Below, one piece after another: positions 27,583 through 36,119 of a stretch of 64,000 bases of DNA. The stretch lies in the NCBI RefSeq assembly GCF_900239185.1, contig NZ_OENA01000023.1, forward strand, positions 124,001 through 188,000, read 5' to 3'. The stretch is from Tenacibaculum finnmarkense (GTDB lineage Bacteria > Bacteroidota > Bacteroidia > Flavobacteriales > Flavobacteriaceae). The notes under the pieces were generated by a model that was not told the DNA's origin, searched no databases, and saw only the letters and a program-made list of their open reading frames with translations. The translations under genes and the position numbers were made by a program. Positions within the stretch are counted from its first letter, which is position 1, and each line of letters starts with the position of its first letter.

Positions 27583-28263
27583 TTAAATATCGAAAATTAT
27601 TCCTTCTTTTTTTAGTTGAAAAAATCTTTTTTCATTAAATTGGAACAGTTTTGCTGGTCTTCCTGAGCCTTTTGATGTTTTTTCATCTAATTCATCTAAA
27701 ATATTCAAATTCATTATTTTTTTTCGAAAATTACGTCTATCAACCGCTCTTCCTAAAAGTGTTGCGTAGAGTTTTTCTAAATCTGAAAAAGGAAATTTAC
27801 TTTCTAATAATTCAAAACCAATCGGTTCATAGGTGATTTTTGCTTGTAAACGATTTATTGCTTTATCTAAAATATCTTGATGATCGAAAGATAATTCTGG
27901 TAATTTATCAATAGAAAACCATTGGGCTTGCTCAGCATCAGTACTGGCTTTTAGTTTAAAACAATTTGGTTTTACAAGCCCAAAATAAGCAACCGTTACT
28001 ACTCTTTTTCGGGGATCTCTTTCTGGTTGACCAAAAGTATATAACTGCTCTAAATAATTAATTTTAACACCTGTTTCTTCTAATAATTCTCTTTCAACAG
28101 CGGTTTCTAACGATTCGTCAGCAAGTATAAAACCCCCTGGAATTGCCCATTTCCCTTTAAAAGGTTCGTATTTTCTTTTTATCAATAATATAGAAATATT
28201 CCCCGCTTCATAGCCAAAAACTACGGCATCTACAGCTAATTTTATTTCTTGTTTTAGTATCAT
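27583..28263 (-). CDS. nrtR: NrtR-type Nudix transcriptional regulator
   Basis: Residues about 8-140 form a Nudix domain with an intact Nudix box (G-x5-E-x7-REUxEExGU: GFILADE, RELLEETGV). Residues about 150-226 form a winged-helix region (LLGRAVDRRNFRKKIMNLN, TSKGSGRPAKLFQFN). This is the architecture of NrtR, an ADP-ribose-responsive repressor of NAD genes. The position upstream of the NAMPT-like operon, with matching palindromes in between, supports the call. The intact Nudix box leaves open real hydrolase activity, for instance on ADP-ribose. Confidence 0.87.
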   Translation of the reverse strand: MILKQEIKLAVDAVVFGYEAGNISILLIKRKYEPFKGKWAIPGGFILADESLETAVERELLEETGVKINYLEQLYTFGQPERDPRKRVVTVAYFGLVKPNCFKLKASTDAEQAQWFSIDKLPELSFDHQDILDKAINRLQAKITYEPIGFELLESKFPFSDLEKLYATLLGRAVDRRNFRKKIMNLNILDELDEKTSKGSGRPAKLFQFNEKRFFQLKKEGIIFDI

Positions 28264-28331
28264 TATTATTAGGTGTTATTTGTACGCAAAAGTACATTAT
28301 TTCGATAATAAATGATTTAACTATTAATCTG

Positions 28332-28410
28332 TTTAAATTTTAAAAAAGTATTTTTAAAAACAGATAAACGTTAATAAATTCAGGTTGACGGATTCGGTTT
28401 TTTAGCTATA
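28332..28410. repeat. MITE-like repeat, internally deleted copy
   Basis: The stretch contains CTGTTTAAATTTTAAAAAAG, then GATAAACGTTAATAAATTCAGG and TTGACGGATTCGG (split here at the junction). It brings together the two outer parts of the long element with the middle missing, so it looks like a deletion derivative in the minus orientation. Confidence 0.6.
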
Positions 28411-28541
28411 AAATGTTTTTAAATAAAATTAAAAAACAACTATAAATATTAAATAAATTAAGTCATCAATTTTTATAATAATCAAACCTTAATTTGTATT
28501 AAAAGCAATTGTATTTTTGCCTGATAAATAAATTCAACAAA

Positions 28542-29171
28542 ATGAATAGTATAGAAAATTTAAAATGGCGATATGCTGTTAAAAAATTTGACGAAAATAA
28601 AACACTTTCAAACACACAAATAACAACCTTAAAAGAGGCTTTTAATTTAACGGCAACTTCTTTCGGATTACAGCCTCTTAAAATGCTGGTTATTCAAAAT
28701 AAAGAAATCCAAGAAAAATTAGTAGCCCATTCTTGGAATCAGCCACAAATAGCACAAGCTTCTCATGTATTGGTTTTATGTATTCCTAAAAAATATGAGG
28801 TATCGGAAGTGGAGGCTTATTTTTCATTGGTAAAAAAAGTAAGAAATACGCCTGATGAAATTTTAGCGCCGTTTAAAAAAATGCTAACAGATACTATTAG
28901 TAGTAAAACTCAAGAAGAATTAACCATTTGGAATAAAAATCAAGCCTATATTGCCTTAGGAAATTTAATGACCGTTGCGGCAAACCAGCAAATAGATTCT
29001 TGCCCAATGGAAGGTTTTATCCCTAAAAAATACGATGAAATTTTAGGTTTAGACAAACATAATTTAACATCAGTATTAGTATTACCTGTTGGTTTTAGAG
29101 CCGAAGATGATTATATGAAAGATCTAAAAAAAGTGCGTAAAAACACTGCCGAAGTTATTATCGAAATGTAA
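28542..29171 (+). CDS. NAD(P)H-dependent nitroreductase-family oxidoreductase
   Basis: This is an FMN flavoprotein of 209 residues resembling NfsB. The N-terminal RYAVKKFDENK carries the FMN-phosphate arginine and lysine pattern; later segments ATSFGLQPLKMLVI and GNLMTVAANQQIDSCPMEGF are typical. I chose the ATG at 28542 and not the ATG at 28509 because the latter overlaps a TATTTTTG box (28512-28519) that looks like the promoter -7 element, and homologues start at MNxIENLKWRYA. The physiological substrate is unknown. Confidence 0.9.
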   Translation: MNSIENLKWRYAVKKFDENKTLSNTQITTLKEAFNLTATSFGLQPLKMLVIQNKEIQEKLVAHSWNQPQIAQASHVLVLCIPKKYEVSEVEAYFSLVKKVRNTPDEILAPFKKMLTDTISSKTQEELTIWNKNQAYIALGNLMTVAANQQIDSCPMEGFIPKKYDEILGLDKHNLTSVLVLPVGFRAEDDYMKDLKKVRKNTAEVIIEM

Positions 29172-29247
29172 TTTTATCGGTATAAGTTATGAATTACGAT
29201 GCACAAAATTAGTACTTTCGTAATTCATAATTTTTTAATTAAATTAC

Positions 29248-30684
29248 ATGCAACCACTACATATATTGCTTCTTATTATTGCCTATTTTGGGGTTTTAAT
29301 GCTCATTTCATACTTTACAGGTAAATCGGCAAATAATGCTACTTTTTTTAAGGCTGACAATTCCTCTCCTTGGTATTTAGTTGCCTTCGGGATGGTTGGC
29401 GCTTCACTCTCTGGCGTTACTTTTATTTCCGTTCCTGGCTGGGTTGAAGGGCAGCAAATGAGTTATATGCAAATGGTTTTTGGCTATGTGCTAGGGTATG
29501 CCGTAATTGGTTTGGTGTTACTTCCGCTTTATTATCGCTTAAATTTAACCTCTATTTACACCTATTTAGAAACTCGTTTTGGGCGATATTCTTATAAAAC
29601 TGGTGCTTCTTTTTTCTTATTATCAAGAACTATTGGTGCGGCTTTCAGGTTGTTTTTAGTAGCCAATGTTTTACAATTAATTTTGTTTGATGCCTACGGA
29701 ATTCCATTTTGGCTAACCGTAACGATTACCATTTTATTAATTTGGTTATACACTTTTAAGGCAGGAATCAAAACCATCGTTTGGACAGATACTTTACAAA
29801 CATTATTCATGCTAATTTCGGTAGGTATTTGTATCATCATGATTAAAGACAGCCTACAAATTGACAGTTTATTTAGCTATATATCTGAAAGTAAATCGGC
29901 TAAAATGTTCTTTTTTGAGGATATAAAAGCAGGAAATTATTTTTGGAATCGGTTTTTATCAGGGGCATTTATAGCTATTGTAATGACAGGATTAGACCAA
30001 GATATGATGCAAAAAAACTTAACCTGTCGTAATTTAAAAGATGCTCAAAAAAATATGTTTTGGTTTACGATTGTTTTAGTAATCGTTAATTTTTTCTTTT
30101 TAGCTTTGGGAGTTTTACTGACAGATTATGCAACTATTAACGGATTAGACGCACATAAAGACCAATTATTTCCGATGATTGCCATGAGTGGTAATTTAGG
30201 TTTAGTAACTTCTTTATTCTTTTTATTAGGATTAATTGCCGCCGCCTATTCAAGTGCCGACAGTGCTTTAACCTCCTTAACCACCTCTTTTAGTATTGAT
30301 ATTTTAGAGATTGATAAAAAAGAAGATCATCAGCAACAAGAAAAAACCCGTAAGAAAATACACATTTTATTTTCATTTATATTAATCGCAACTATTTTAG
30401 TTTTTAAATATTTTATTGCAGATGCCAGTGTAATTGCTAAAATATTTCAATTTGCGGGCTATACTTATGGTCCTTTATTGGGGTTATATGCCTTCGGATT
30501 ATTTACAAAACTGACTATTAAAGATAAATTTGTTCCTATCATTTGTATTGCATCGCCTATTCTTACTTTTTTAATAAGCCACTTTAGTAAAACACAATTC
30601 AATTTCGACTTCGGATTTTTCGTATTAGTTTTAAACGGACTGCTTACTTTCTTCGGATTATTAATGATAAAAACATCAAAATAA
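29248..30684 (+). CDS. Sodium:solute symporter (SSS family)
   Basis: The 478-residue inner-membrane protein has about 13 hydrophobic segments in the LeuT-type fold. Family stretches include GMVGASLSGVTFISVPGW near residue 50, TIGAAFRLFLVANVLQ, DQDMMQKNLTC and AAAYSSADSALTSLTTSFSID, where Ser and Thr residues contribute to the Na+ site. The substrate cannot be predicted from sequence. It follows the nitroreductase by 76 bases on the same strand and precedes a small basic protein gene. Confidence 0.92.
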   Translation: MQPLHILLLIIAYFGVLMLISYFTGKSANNATFFKADNSSPWYLVAFGMVGASLSGVTFISVPGWVEGQQMSYMQMVFGYVLGYAVIGLVLLPLYYRLNLTSIYTYLETRFGRYSYKTGASFFLLSRTIGAAFRLFLVANVLQLILFDAYGIPFWLTVTITILLIWLYTFKAGIKTIVWTDTLQTLFMLISVGICIIMIKDSLQIDSLFSYISESKSAKMFFFEDIKAGNYFWNRFLSGAFIAIVMTGLDQDMMQKNLTCRNLKDAQKNMFWFTIVLVIVNFFFLALGVLLTDYATINGLDAHKDQLFPMIAMSGNLGLVTSLFFLLGLIAAAYSSADSALTSLTTSFSIDILEIDKKEDHQQQEKTRKKIHILFSFILIATILVFKYFIADASVIAKIFQFAGYTYGPLLGLYAFGLFTKLTIKDKFVPIICIASPILTFLISHFSKTQFNFDFGFFVLVLNGLLTFFGLLMIKTSK

Positions 30685-30724
30685 ATTAAAATATTTCTTT
30701 TAAAAAAAACATATAAAATATAAA

Positions 30725-30886
30725 ATGCCTAAAAAAGGAAAAGCCAAAAACACGGCAAACAAAGCAAAACATACCCGTTTAATGAAGCAAAAATTAAACA
30801 AGGTAAAATTAGAGAAATTACAAAACAAAGAGCGTTTAAAAGCTTTGGTTAAAAAAATGAATGAGCAGAAGAGTGTGGAAGAATAA
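30725..30886 (+). CDS. Small basic protein, function unknown
   Basis: A 53-residue lysine-rich product: MPKKGKAKNTANKAKHTRL, then MKQKLNKVKLEKLQNKE, then KMNEQKSVEE. Of 53 residues roughly a third are Lys or Arg, and the second half is predicted helical. Similar short basic proteins occur in Flavobacteria after transporter genes, and a nucleic-acid- or ribosome-associated role is plausible but unproven. It begins 40 bases after the symporter stop codon and has a clean ATG. Confidence 0.65.
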   Translation: MPKKGKAKNTANKAKHTRLMKQKLNKVKLEKLQNKERLKALVKKMNEQKSVEE

Positions 30887-30990
30887 GTTTGCCTAATTTC
30901 ATTTGTTTTCTACCTGTATTTTAATAACTTAGCTAATATTAAATTTCAGTTATTAATATATTATAAGCAAACTAAATAACCACATAAACA

Positions 30991-32700
30991 ATGAGAATTT
31001 GTAATATAAAAATTGAAAATTTTAAAGCATTCGAAATCTTAAATTTTGAATGTAATAGTAATTTTAATTTTATCGTAGGAGAAAATAATATAGGTAAATC
31101 AACACTATTAGAAGTTATCCTTTTATGGAAAAGCTCTTTTGATAAACTTATTCAAACTAATGGAGAAGACTTCTACGGAGCAAACACTCCATGTTATTTA
31201 GAGTTTGATAAATTATTTTTTCTAAGATTAAGAAATGATAACGACATTTTTAATAAAAGTGCGAAAAAAAAACTTTCAATCACGATATCTTTTAAACATG
31301 GAGAAGATATTTACCCCTTAAAAATTACGCTTGAAAAACCAGGTAATATATCTAATTCATACTTTAGAATAAAGTATGATATTGACTTATTTAATTCATT
31401 CAAAAATAAAGAAATAGAATTAGGATTAAGCCTAAAAGATGCCATTTTTGTTTATCATACTAGACCAATATTTCATTCAATTAAAAATGAAGCCTTTTAC
31501 AATAATGCACAATTGTTGAAAAAAATTTCACTAGGTAAATCACATGAAGTAATCAGAAACAAAATTTTAAAATCAGAAAATCCTGACACCAAATTTCAAG
31601 CCTTACAAAACCGCTTAAATAATGTTTTTAAGTCAAATTTTAAAATTCGTTTTAAAAACAAAAATAGGCAAGATGATGAGTTTGTACGTATTACTATTCA
31701 AGAGCAAAATAAAAAAGAAATTGAAATATCTCTAATGGGCAGTGGTATGCTTCAGATTATAGAAATTTTCTCAACTCTTGAGTTTATAAATAGAAAAGAA
31801 CATTGTGTTAATATCTTACTTATTGATGAACCTGATTCTCATATCCATTCAAACCTTCAAGCTAATTTATTAGATGAGTTAAAAACTAATACAAATTATC
31901 AAACTTTTTTAATATCACATAATGACAGACTAATAAACAAAGCAGATGAGGGTGAATTATTTTTTCTTAATTCATTAACAATAAGTCAAGGTTTAATTTC
32001 TAGTATGCCAAAAAGCTGTTATTCATCCGTAGGTAACGAACTAGCACAAAACCTATTATCTCTTGCGGATATTGAAAGACAAAAAATAATAATTATTACT
32101 GAAGGAAAAACCGATAAAAACATATTAGAAATAGCTTTTAAAAAATTAAATAACGGAGAAGAATCTCCTTATCATATAGTGTCATCTGGGTTAGATTTAG
32201 ATGAACAAAAAAGATCTGGAAATGCCGACACTGTAAGAAGAACTATTGAATTTATATCTACTATTTCAAATAACTTAAAATTAGTCGGTCTTTTTGATAA
32301 TGACAGGGAAGGAAATGAGCAGTTCAAAGGCTTAAATAAAAATATATTTGAAGAATATATTCCAAACTCTATTATTAGAAAACATAAGGAAAAAATGATT
32401 TTCGGACTGTTATTACCAGTCACGGATGAAAAAAAGGAATTCATTACTGATAACATTACTCAAAGGTATTTTGTAATGGAGCATTATTTTAGTAATGATT
32501 TTTTAAATATTCATAATATGAAAGGTGATAATATTTTAACAACAAATGTTTTTGAAATAAGCGGTAATAAAGTTCAATTTTCAAATGATATTGACCAAGC
32601 AAATCCTGTTGAATTTGAAGGTTTTAATATTTTATTTAACGAAATTGACGCATTATTCAATGAAGTTAATATACCTGTCTTAGAATTAAATATAAATTAA
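30991..32700 (+). CDS. OLD-family ATP-dependent endonuclease (ATPase + TOPRIM)
   Basis: This protein has 569 residues. The N-terminal SMC/RecF-like ATPase has Walker A GENNIGKST (about residue 31), an SLMGSGMLQIIEIF signature-like stretch and Walker B ILLIDEPDSHIHSNLQ. A TOPRIM nuclease domain follows from about residue 370 (IIIITEGKTDKNILEIAF, LVGLFDNDREG), supplying the acidic metal-binding residues. This is the layout of class 1 OLD nucleases and of GajA of the Gabija defence system. No GajB-like helicase or other partner is adjacent. The composition is AT-richer than its neighbours and a MITE-like repeat follows 9 bases later, which suggests an acquired gene. A defence role is inference. 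Confidence 0.85.
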   Translation: MRICNIKIENFKAFEILNFECNSNFNFIVGENNIGKSTLLEVILLWKSSFDKLIQTNGEDFYGANTPCYLEFDKLFFLRLRNDNDIFNKSAKKKLSITISFKHGEDIYPLKITLEKPGNISNSYFRIKYDIDLFNSFKNKEIELGLSLKDAIFVYHTRPIFHSIKNEAFYNNAQLLKKISLGKSHEVIRNKILKSENPDTKFQALQNRLNNVFKSNFKIRFKNKNRQDDEFVRITIQEQNKKEIEISLMGSGMLQIIEIFSTLEFINRKEHCVNILLIDEPDSHIHSNLQANLLDELKTNTNYQTFLISHNDRLINKADEGELFFLNSLTISQGLISSMPKSCYSSVGNELAQNLLSLADIERQKIIIITEGKTDKNILEIAFKKLNNGEESPYHIVSSGLDLDEQKRSGNADTVRRTIEFISTISNNLKLVGLFDNDREGNEQFKGLNKNIFEEYIPNSIIRKHKEKMIFGLLLPVTDEKKEFITDNITQRYFVMEHYFSNDFLNIHNMKGDNILTTNVFEISGNKVQFSNDIDQANPVEFEGFNILFNEIDALFNEVNIPVLELNIN

Positions 32701-32708
32701 TACTCTAA

Positions 32709-32878
32709 CAACCTGTTTAAATTCCATTTAAAAACGTTTTATCCCTGAAAAATCGAATCCGTCAAACTGAATTTATTTCAGTTTCACATTCTGATTTGCC
32801 CTATTTCTTCACTTTATGTGATTCTGAAATAAATTCAGAATGACGATAATTTGGTTTTTATTTCATTTTTAAACCTGC
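32709..32878. repeat. MITE-like repeat, copy 3
   Basis: The left end AACCTGTTTAAATTCCATTT and the right end TTTCATTTTTAAACCTGC resemble an imperfect terminal inverted repeat. Inside are GAATCCGTCAAACTGAATTT, TTTCACATTCTGATTTGCCC and GATTCTGAAATAAATTCAGA. The two arms can form a long hairpin, and CTGAA-N5-TTCAG is itself palindromic. Confidence 0.8.
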
Positions 32879-32884
32879 TTTAAC

Positions 32885-32916
32885 AAAAAAATCCCAAGCC
32901 ATACAGCTCGGGATTT
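32885..32916 (-). terminator. Terminator of the peroxiredoxin-thioredoxin operon
   Basis: The hairpin has ATCCC-A-AGC pairing with GCT-C-GGGAT. The A run at 32885-32891 gives a T tract on the minus strand. It lies 22 bases beyond the last gene of the operon. Confidence 0.75.
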
Positions 32917-32937
32917 ATTATCTTTTAAACAATAGTA

Positions 32938-33195
32938 TTATTTATCAATAGATCCTAAAACACGCTTCATAAAAGTATTCAACGCTTCTTTTTTAGGAGT
33001 ACCGTCTTTTATCATTTTATCAACCTCGATAGCTCCGTACATATTGGAAATTAACTCACCAATAACGTCTAATTCTTCATCTTTTAAAGATGAAACCTCT
33101 GTTAAAGCCTCTAATGTTTCAATAGTTTCTAGTACATAATCTTGATCGTTTTGCTCAATAAAAGAAGTCAAATGTTTTATTACTGGTAATTTCAT
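32938..33195 (-). CDS. DUF6952-type protein
   Basis: This 85-residue acidic, helical protein (opening MKLPVIKHLTSFIEQND, then VLETIETLEALTE) has no catalytic motif that I can see. It follows the thioredoxin gene by 20 bases; such small proteins are regularly found behind thioredoxin and peroxiredoxin genes in Flavobacteria. I assign it to DUF6952 from memory of that context. Its role may be as a partner of the redox pair, but this is inference. Confidence 0.7.
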   Translation of the reverse strand: MKLPVIKHLTSFIEQNDQDYVLETIETLEALTEVSSLKDEELDVIGELISNMYGAIEVDKMIKDGTPKKEALNTFMKRVLGSIDK

Positions 33196-33215
33196 AACGC
33201 TATTTTAATTTAAAA

Positions 33216-33542
33216 CTATACAATCTCTTTAACTTCTTTAACCTCATTAATTAACTCTTTTAAAGAATCAAATTTATTGGTTTGTACTTGATTTACAAAT
33301 TTACCATCTACAAAAGTAGCAAAAGTAGGTAACTTACTTACATCGGCTAATTTTCTGCTTTCTGGAAATTTTTCCGCATCAACAACTACAAAAGTAATTT
33401 CTTCATTTTCCGAAGCTAATTTTTTAAATTTTGGCTTCATTATACGACAATTACCACACCAAGTTGCTGAAAATTGTACCGCTACTTTTTTGTTGTTTGC
33501 TACTAAATTTTCTAAATTATCTTGACTTAATTCTTGTACCAT
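33216..33542 (-). CDS. Thioredoxin-family protein
   Basis: This cytosolic thioredoxin fold of 108 residues has the active site WCGNC (about residues 28-32), with Asn in place of the usual Pro before the second Cys, and the cis-Pro segment SKLPTFATF. The CGNC site suggests a redox potential different from classical CGPC thioredoxin. Lying between the peroxiredoxin and the DUF6952 gene, it most likely reduces that peroxiredoxin. Confidence 0.9.
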   Translation of the reverse strand: MVQELSQDNLENLVANNKKVAVQFSATWCGNCRIMKPKFKKLASENEEITFVVVDAEKFPESRKLADVSKLPTFATFVDGKFVNQVQTNKFDSLKELINEVKEVKEIV

Positions 33543-33560
33543 AATTATAAGTTTTTAAGA

Positions 33561-33613
33561 GAAAGGAGTTCGTGCATATAATCCCCCAATCAGTACACGA
33601 ACTGAGCCCTTTC
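33561..33613 (-). promoter_or_regulatory. Hairpin between peroxiredoxin and thioredoxin genes
   Basis: AGTTCGTG (33567-33574) pairs perfectly with CACGAACT (33596-33603), extended by GAAAGG and CCTTTC after a bulge. There is no T tract, so partial attenuation or message stabilisation is more likely than full termination. It would set peroxiredoxin output above thioredoxin. Confidence 0.5.
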
Positions 33614-33624
33614 ATTATATTGTA

Positions 33625-34266
33625 TTAGTGAGATGCTAAATATGCAGCAGTTCCTTTTGCATTTGGTTTCATAGCATCTTTACCTTCTTCCCAGTTTGCA
33701 GGACAAACTTCTCCGTTTGTTTGAACGTGTGCATACGCATCAATTAAACGTAAAAATTCGTTTACATTACGCCCAACTGGCATGTGGTTGATTCCTTCAT
33801 GAAATACCGTTCCTTCTTCATCGATTAAATAAGTAGCTCTGTAAGTTACGTTATCACCAACTACTTGTACCGTTTGAGTTGCTTCGTCAAAAACCTCATC
33901 AGTAATATCTAAAATACCTAAGATTGATGATAAATTACGGTTGCTATCTGCTAATAAAGGATACGTTACACCTTCAATACCTCCGTTATCTTTTGGCTGA
34001 TTTAACCATGCAAAGTGAACCTCAGGAGTATCACAAGAAGCACCAATTACAACCGTATTTCTTTTTTCAAATTCTCCTAAAGCAGCTTGAAAAGCATGTA
34101 ATTCAGTAGGGCACACAAATGTAAAATCTTTTGGATACCAAAATAACAATACTTTTTTCTTGTTCTTTACAGCCTCTTCTAATACATTTACTTTAAATGT
34201 ATCACCCATTTCGTTCATTGCATCTACACTTAAACCTGGAAACTTTTTACCTACAATTGTTGACAT
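33625..34266 (-). CDS. Typical 2-Cys peroxiredoxin (AhpC/Prx1 type)
   Basis: It reduces hydrogen peroxide and organic peroxides. The protein has 213 residues, the peroxidatic Cys in DFTFVCPTEL and the resolving Cys near the C-terminus in GEVCPANWEEG, with a long C-terminal tail as in sensitive 2-Cys enzymes. It heads an operon with a thioredoxin and a DUF6952 protein and has a visible promoter. Confidence 0.95.
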   Translation of the reverse strand: MSTIVGKKFPGLSVDAMNEMGDTFKVNVLEEAVKNKKKVLLFWYPKDFTFVCPTELHAFQAALGEFEKRNTVVIGASCDTPEVHFAWLNQPKDNGGIEGVTYPLLADSNRNLSSILGILDITDEVFDEATQTVQVVGDNVTYRATYLIDEEGTVFHEGINHMPVGRNVNEFLRLIDAYAHVQTNGEVCPANWEEGKDAMKPNAKGTAAYLASH

Positions 34267-34307
34267 TTTTTTATTTTTTTATTGATTATTATTCGTTTTC
34301 ACAAGTA

Positions 34308-34315
34308 CAAATATA
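34308..34315 (-). promoter_or_regulatory. Probable -7 box of the peroxiredoxin operon
   Basis: On the minus strand TATATTTG fits TAnnTTTG, 42 bases before the ATG and just after the terminator of the upstream gene. Confidence 0.55.
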
Positions 34316-34338
34316 CCAAGCAAAACAACTATAAAATA

Positions 34339-34378
34339 AAAAACTTGATCCTAATTTTTTATATCATCATCAAGTTTT
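34339..34378 (-). terminator. Terminator of the response regulator gene
   Basis: AAAACTTGAT pairs with ATCAAGTTTT over a 20-base loop; on the minus strand the hairpin is followed by TTTTTTATTTT. It separates the response regulator from the peroxiredoxin operon. Confidence 0.7.
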
Positions 34379-34410
34379 CTTATACTTAATTAGTTTATAA
34401 TTGCTTTATC

Positions 34411-35583
34411 TTATTTACTAGCAAATAATTTTACATCCTTTTCAGAAATTTCTTTTTCACCTAAAATAATTAAACGTTCTACGACATTTCTAAGCTCACG
34501 AATATTCCCTGTCCAGTCATATTCTTGTAATAATTTAATTGCTTGTTTTGAAAATGCTTTTTTAGGAGTTCCTTGTTCATCAGAAATTTTTGAAGTAAAA
34601 AAATCTATTAATAAAGGAATATCTGTTCTTCTATCGTTTAACGAAGGGACTTTAATTAAAATAACGGCTAAACGATGGTATAAATCTTCTCTAAAACGTC
34701 CTTCGGATATTTCTTTTTTCAAATCTTTATTCGTTGCCGCTACAATTCGCACATTTACTTTTATATCTTTATCTGAACCAACACGTTGTATTTTATTCTC
34801 TTGCAAAGCTCTTAATACTTTAGCTTGTGCCGATAAACTCATATCGCCAATTTCATCTAAAAAAATAGTTCCACCATTTGCAGCTTCAAATTTCCCTGCT
34901 CTGTCTTTATTTGCTCCTGTAAAAGAACCTTTTACATGCCCAAACAATTCACTTTCTATGAGTTCCGATGGAATAGCTGCACAATTTACTTCAATCATTG
35001 ACGCTTTTACCCTGTCTGATTTTTCGTGTAACCAATGCGCTACTAATTCCTTTCCTGTTCCGTTAGGTCCGGTAATTAAAACACGAGCATCGGTTGTTGC
35101 TACTTTTTCAATAATTTCTTTAATATGGGTAATCGCATCACTATCGCCAATCATTTGGTAGTTTTTACTTACCTTCTTTTTTAAGCGTTTATTTTCAACA
35201 ACAAGCGCTGTTTTATCTAACGCATTACGAACAGTATTTAATAAACGGTTTAAATCTGGTGGTTTTGAAATATAATCAAACGCCCCCAAACGCATGGTAT
35301 TTACTGCGGTATCTAAATCGCCATGACCAGAAATCATTACCATTGCTGTTTCAGGCTTTATTTTTTTAGCCCTTTCTAATACCTCAACACCATCCATTTT
35401 TGGCATTTTAATATCACATAAAACCAAATCGTAGTCGTTATTTTTAATCATTTCAAGACCAATTAAGCCATCTTGGGCTTCCGATACTTGATAGGCATCA
35501 TTTTCTTCTGAAATAATTTTTGTTAAAACTCTACGGATTGCCGCTTCATCTTCTATTATTAATATTTTGCTCATATTTTTCAT
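34411..35583 (-). CDS. Sigma-54 type response regulator lacking a DNA-binding domain
   Basis: The receiver domain covers about residues 5-125, with phospho-acceptor Asp57 in LVLCDIKMPKMDG. The AAA+ domain covers about 145-380: Walker A GPNGTGKELVAHW, the sigma-54 contact loop as GSFTGA (usual GAFTGA), Walker B GGTIFLDEIGDM, and sensor motifs NIRELRN. The protein ends at residue 390 without the Fis-type helix-turn-helix that NtrC relatives carry, so it cannot bind enhancers by itself in the usual way. The internal ATG at residue 4 (MSKILIIEDE) may be the true start. No histidine kinase gene is adjacent. Confidence 0.9.
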   Translation of the reverse strand: MKNMSKILIIEDEAAIRRVLTKIISEENDAYQVSEAQDGLIGLEMIKNNDYDLVLCDIKMPKMDGVEVLERAKKIKPETAMVMISGHGDLDTAVNTMRLGAFDYISKPPDLNRLLNTVRNALDKTALVVENKRLKKKVSKNYQMIGDSDAITHIKEIIEKVATTDARVLITGPNGTGKELVAHWLHEKSDRVKASMIEVNCAAIPSELIESELFGHVKGSFTGANKDRAGKFEAANGGTIFLDEIGDMSLSAQAKVLRALQENKIQRVGSDKDIKVNVRIVAATNKDLKKEISEGRFREDLYHRLAVILIKVPSLNDRRTDIPLLIDFFTSKISDEQGTPKKAFSKQAIKLLQEYDWTGNIRELRNVVERLIILGEKEISEKDVKLFASK

Positions 35584-36119
35584 TTTCTATATGGTTATCA
35601 AGATACAATAATCAAGCTATTAAATCATTTTGTTGCAGTATATTTTTATTATTAGGATGCTAAAATTATTACAACTGATTACTTGCAATTTTTACTATTT
35701 AAATTACGATTCAATTGTATTGTATTTTTTCGGCTTTATATTTTGAATTTACATATTACTAAAACTGATTGATAATTATGTATATTTAAGTTTATACTTT
35801 TATGTCTTGTTTTAAAAGAATATTGTTTTTGTTTAAAGCATTTATAAATAATATCTACTCTTTTAAGCTAATCTGACAAGAATTTTATTTTAATAACACT
35901 GAAGTATTCTGGCGAGTTTCGTTTGGGAGTCATTCAAAAGTAAGTATGGAAATTTTGAAAATAGGACAAAGTTGCCTTTTTTGTAAAATGATAAATAATA
36001 CAATTTACAGCCATTGCCAGAGCTAAAATGCTAAAATACAGTAAAAAACGGAAAACCCATTACGGAAAACAAAACGAATCACTCCTCATATATTTAACTA
36101 CTCTTATGCCTATTAAGAA
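35584..36119. other. Gene-free intergenic stretch
   Basis: I find no plausible gene, RNA or repeat of the window families in these 536 bases. The right part (about 35900-36080) is less AT-rich and could be the remains of a decayed gene, but no protein similarity is recognisable. Confidence 0.5.

Noticed and set aside
27583..28263. Plain Nudix hydrolase
   Set aside because: The C-terminal winged-helix part and adjacent palindromes next to NAD genes fit an NrtR-type regulator better, although hydrolase activity is not excluded.
28509..28541. Longer N-terminus for the nitroreductase
   Set aside because: It contains a TATTTTTG promoter element, and homologues begin at the ATG at 28542.
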